Part shown: positions 62,001 through 64,000 of the stretch, piece by piece
Layout of the letters: every line of letters begins with the position of its first letter
Numbering within the stretch: position 1 is the stretch's first letter
Assembly: GCA_008694505.1 (NCBI GenBank)
Contig: VZDJ01006028.1
Span: 434,001 to 498,000, forward strand
Direction of reading: 5' to 3'
From: Cyanoderma ruficeps
Lineage: Eukaryota; Chordata; Aves; Passeriformes; Timaliidae
DNA length: 64,000 nt
Notes under the pieces: model-generated
What the model was told of the DNA's origin: nothing
Database searches by the model: none
The model's input: the letters and a program-made list of their open reading frames with translations, nothing else
Position numbers and translations under genes: made by a program

Positions 62001-64000
62001 AGAAGCCACAGGCAGGAGAGAAGCTAGCAGAGCATTGACACTGGGGAACAGCCGCAGACTAACCACAGACTGCTCTGAAGAAGACTGGCAGAGCACTGGG
62101 AACAGCCCTTTGAGCAAACTATCTACCCTTACAGCAAGGAAGATCTGGGATTACATTCTGGGGGGCTAAGGTGCGTTTTCTATCATCAGGATTGTACCAG
62201 GAAGGATTCAGTCAGTCTGTGCTCCTGGAAAAGGCAATACACTGCCACACCCTAAGGTCTGTTCTTGGACATCTCTAACCACACCTGTTAGCTTGTCACT
62301 GCTGAAATGCATTGCCACCATGTTCTTCATGTGCTGTGGGTCTCCTATTAATTTTTGTGAATATTTTCCCACTTAAAAATCTTTTGAAAATTAGTATGGA
62401 AGTGCAGATTATATTATGGTAACATGCAAAGGTCCACATTTCTACCTTCTGTCTCATTCTTTTCACATTGCTGTTACTGAAACAGCATGGGCGAAAATCC
62501 AATACTGCACAGTCTTTGGTTTTGCGCCAAAGTGGTTAAGCAGCAAAATCAGGCACCACTGTTAGTGATGGCAGTCTGTAAAACAGGAATAATTTTCTAT
62601 TGAATACCTGATTGAATTACTCATGAATTGCTGCTCTGCTGAGAAAATTATATTGGTGGTTGGCAGGCGGTCACCATTTTTATTTGCTAGAGTGTATTAT
62701 CTGAATTTGCCTGTCGGGTGATTGCCTGGTTAGCCTCTTCCCAGTATAAATAACTATGTATTTCAAAATGTGACAAATAATAGTAATAAAGTTTATAGGA
62801 GAAAAAAATCATTTTTGCTGCTACAAGGAATAGCACTTAACCCAGACATTTATCTACTGCTTACAAAAAAACTGGGCTGAGCAGATGATAATATATTCCA
62901 GTGGATTGAAAAAATAAAAAGTAGGAAGATTCACTGTTTTTCTCCCCCTCCTTCTTCTTCTTGTAGCTACAGTTTAGAATAGCTTTGCATTGAATTGGTA
63001 TTTTATTTCGTTATGCTTGTGGAGTTTGATGATTTGAACAGCCCTTGCAGTGGTATCATTTTGTTCAGTGAGCCAGACATTGCAATATTGTGCATTTTAA
63101 TGTAATTGAGATAATTTTGCCTGATAGCTGGTGGAAAATTACATAAAAATTTGTATGCATTGGCCAACCCATTTAATGTGATATGTCACTTTTTCAGATG
63201 ATCGGCATTTTTTCCTGGTGCTCCAGTGCTGTGCAGCAAATCAATTTTTTTGTACTTTGTTTCTAATGTTATAATAATGAACAACTTAATACTTCCCAAG
63301 GAAGAAATACATTGCTCAATTTACCTTTGGCAAGTGAGAATGTAGCCATTAGGAACAGCGCTTTCCCAGGTGCTCTTTGGAGGGAAGGGCCAGGATACTG
63401 TTAACAGATACATGGGTTTCATTCAGATCACAGAAAACCTATGTCATGTAACTTAACTGTGAGCCTCTCTCTGTTCTACTATGAAGCAGTGGGGCAGATT
63501 CCTCTCATTTCACTGCTGCTGCCTAAAGTGGTGCATTACATCAGCTGGACTGAAAAGTAGATAGTTTGTGGGGATACCCATACCTGTGACAGGTTCTTCT
63601 CAAAATGGGTAGGATGCCTTCCACAATGATCCTTTGTCCTTTTGGTTATAGGAAGCTTTTGACAACAAGTATTAGATCTCTTTTTACATGCACCAAGCAC
63701 AAAAGTGTAAAGTTCAGTGACGGGAAGGAAGGAGCTAATACCATGTCTTACAGGTAATCTTTTGTTGGGAGTGGGAAATACAAGGCACTTCCTTGCAGAG
63801 GCTCAGTGACTTAGATCACTGGTTCAAATCCAGCTCAGATCTGAACCACTGATGAGGCTTGTGCCAGTGGTGTAATGGCTGCACCTGTAAAGAGAGGAGT
63901 GTCAGCACCCAGCAGTGTCTCTCCGGCAGGCTGCTCAGACAAGCTCTGAGACCTGCAGCTGCAGGGGGGCCCCTTGGGTCTCTGAATTTGTGCACTGCAA
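59091..64000. other. Unassigned non-coding stretch with possible conserved elements
   Basis: No gene. 61920-62330 is more GC-rich than its surroundings and may be an unrecognised repeat. 62540-62760 and 62940-63240 are AT-rich, repeat-free blocks with dense homeodomain-type ATTA/TAAT cores. 63795-63860 has a tRNA-like B box (GGTTCAAATCC). Confidence 0.45.

Overview
The window reads as nuclear DNA from a bird, most likely a songbird. The main evidence is the repeat content: about eleven CR1 LINE copies, several ending in the avian 8-bp tail (ATTCTATG type), and seven or eight solo or partial endogenous-retrovirus LTRs of ERVL-, ERVK- and ERV1-like types. No L1 or Alu-like material was noticed, and there is no bacterial-style gene packing. 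The songbird assignment is inference from the density and style of the LTRs. I found no convincing protein-coding gene, tRNA, rRNA, CRISPR array or operon. Open frames are short, and the recognisable ones are pieces of CR1 reverse transcriptase/endonuclease. The window is best described as an intergenic region or a very large intron.

Layout. 1-76: edge of an LTR that continues off the window. 778-884: polypyrimidine tract. 1591-4466: near-full CR1 on the minus strand with a dead reverse transcriptase, interrupted by a 1,434-bp LTR (4467-5900) with a GATCC target duplication. 6141-6431 and 6503-6899: two more LTRs in the same orientation. 7375-7761: two CR1 3' ends, the second with a 13-unit tail array. 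11719-13144: two head-to-head CR1 copies, the plus-strand one split by an ERVK-like LTR (GGTTAT duplication) and ending in a TATTG array. 15590-16939: an old CR1 followed by a 623-bp LTR with a GAAA duplication. 17063-18975: two more old CR1 pieces. 20639-21202 and 27521-28132: two ERVL-type LTRs on the plus strand. 29013-29548: CR1. 32809-33828: a 1,020-bp LTR-like element with a GAAAT duplication. 34-53 kb: AT-rich, sparse DNA with a few relics (old CR1 at 40.8 kb, MIR-like SINE at 49.6 kb). 53762-54529: well-preserved CR1 3' half. 59026: CR1 tip. 62.5-63.3 kb: AT-rich, repeat-free DNA that may include conserved non-coding elements.

Nothing here acts together as a pathway. The biology visible is a layered history of retrotransposition: CR1 copies of different ages, then LTR insertions into and beside them, then LTR-LTR recombination leaving solo LTRs. 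I did not find a new molecular system. The points most worth checking are the target-site-duplication-defined nested insertions, the two CR1 tail arrays, a consensus-quality exon-like interval at 19888-20047, a 24-bp palindrome at 15025-15048, and the candidate conserved non-coding blocks.
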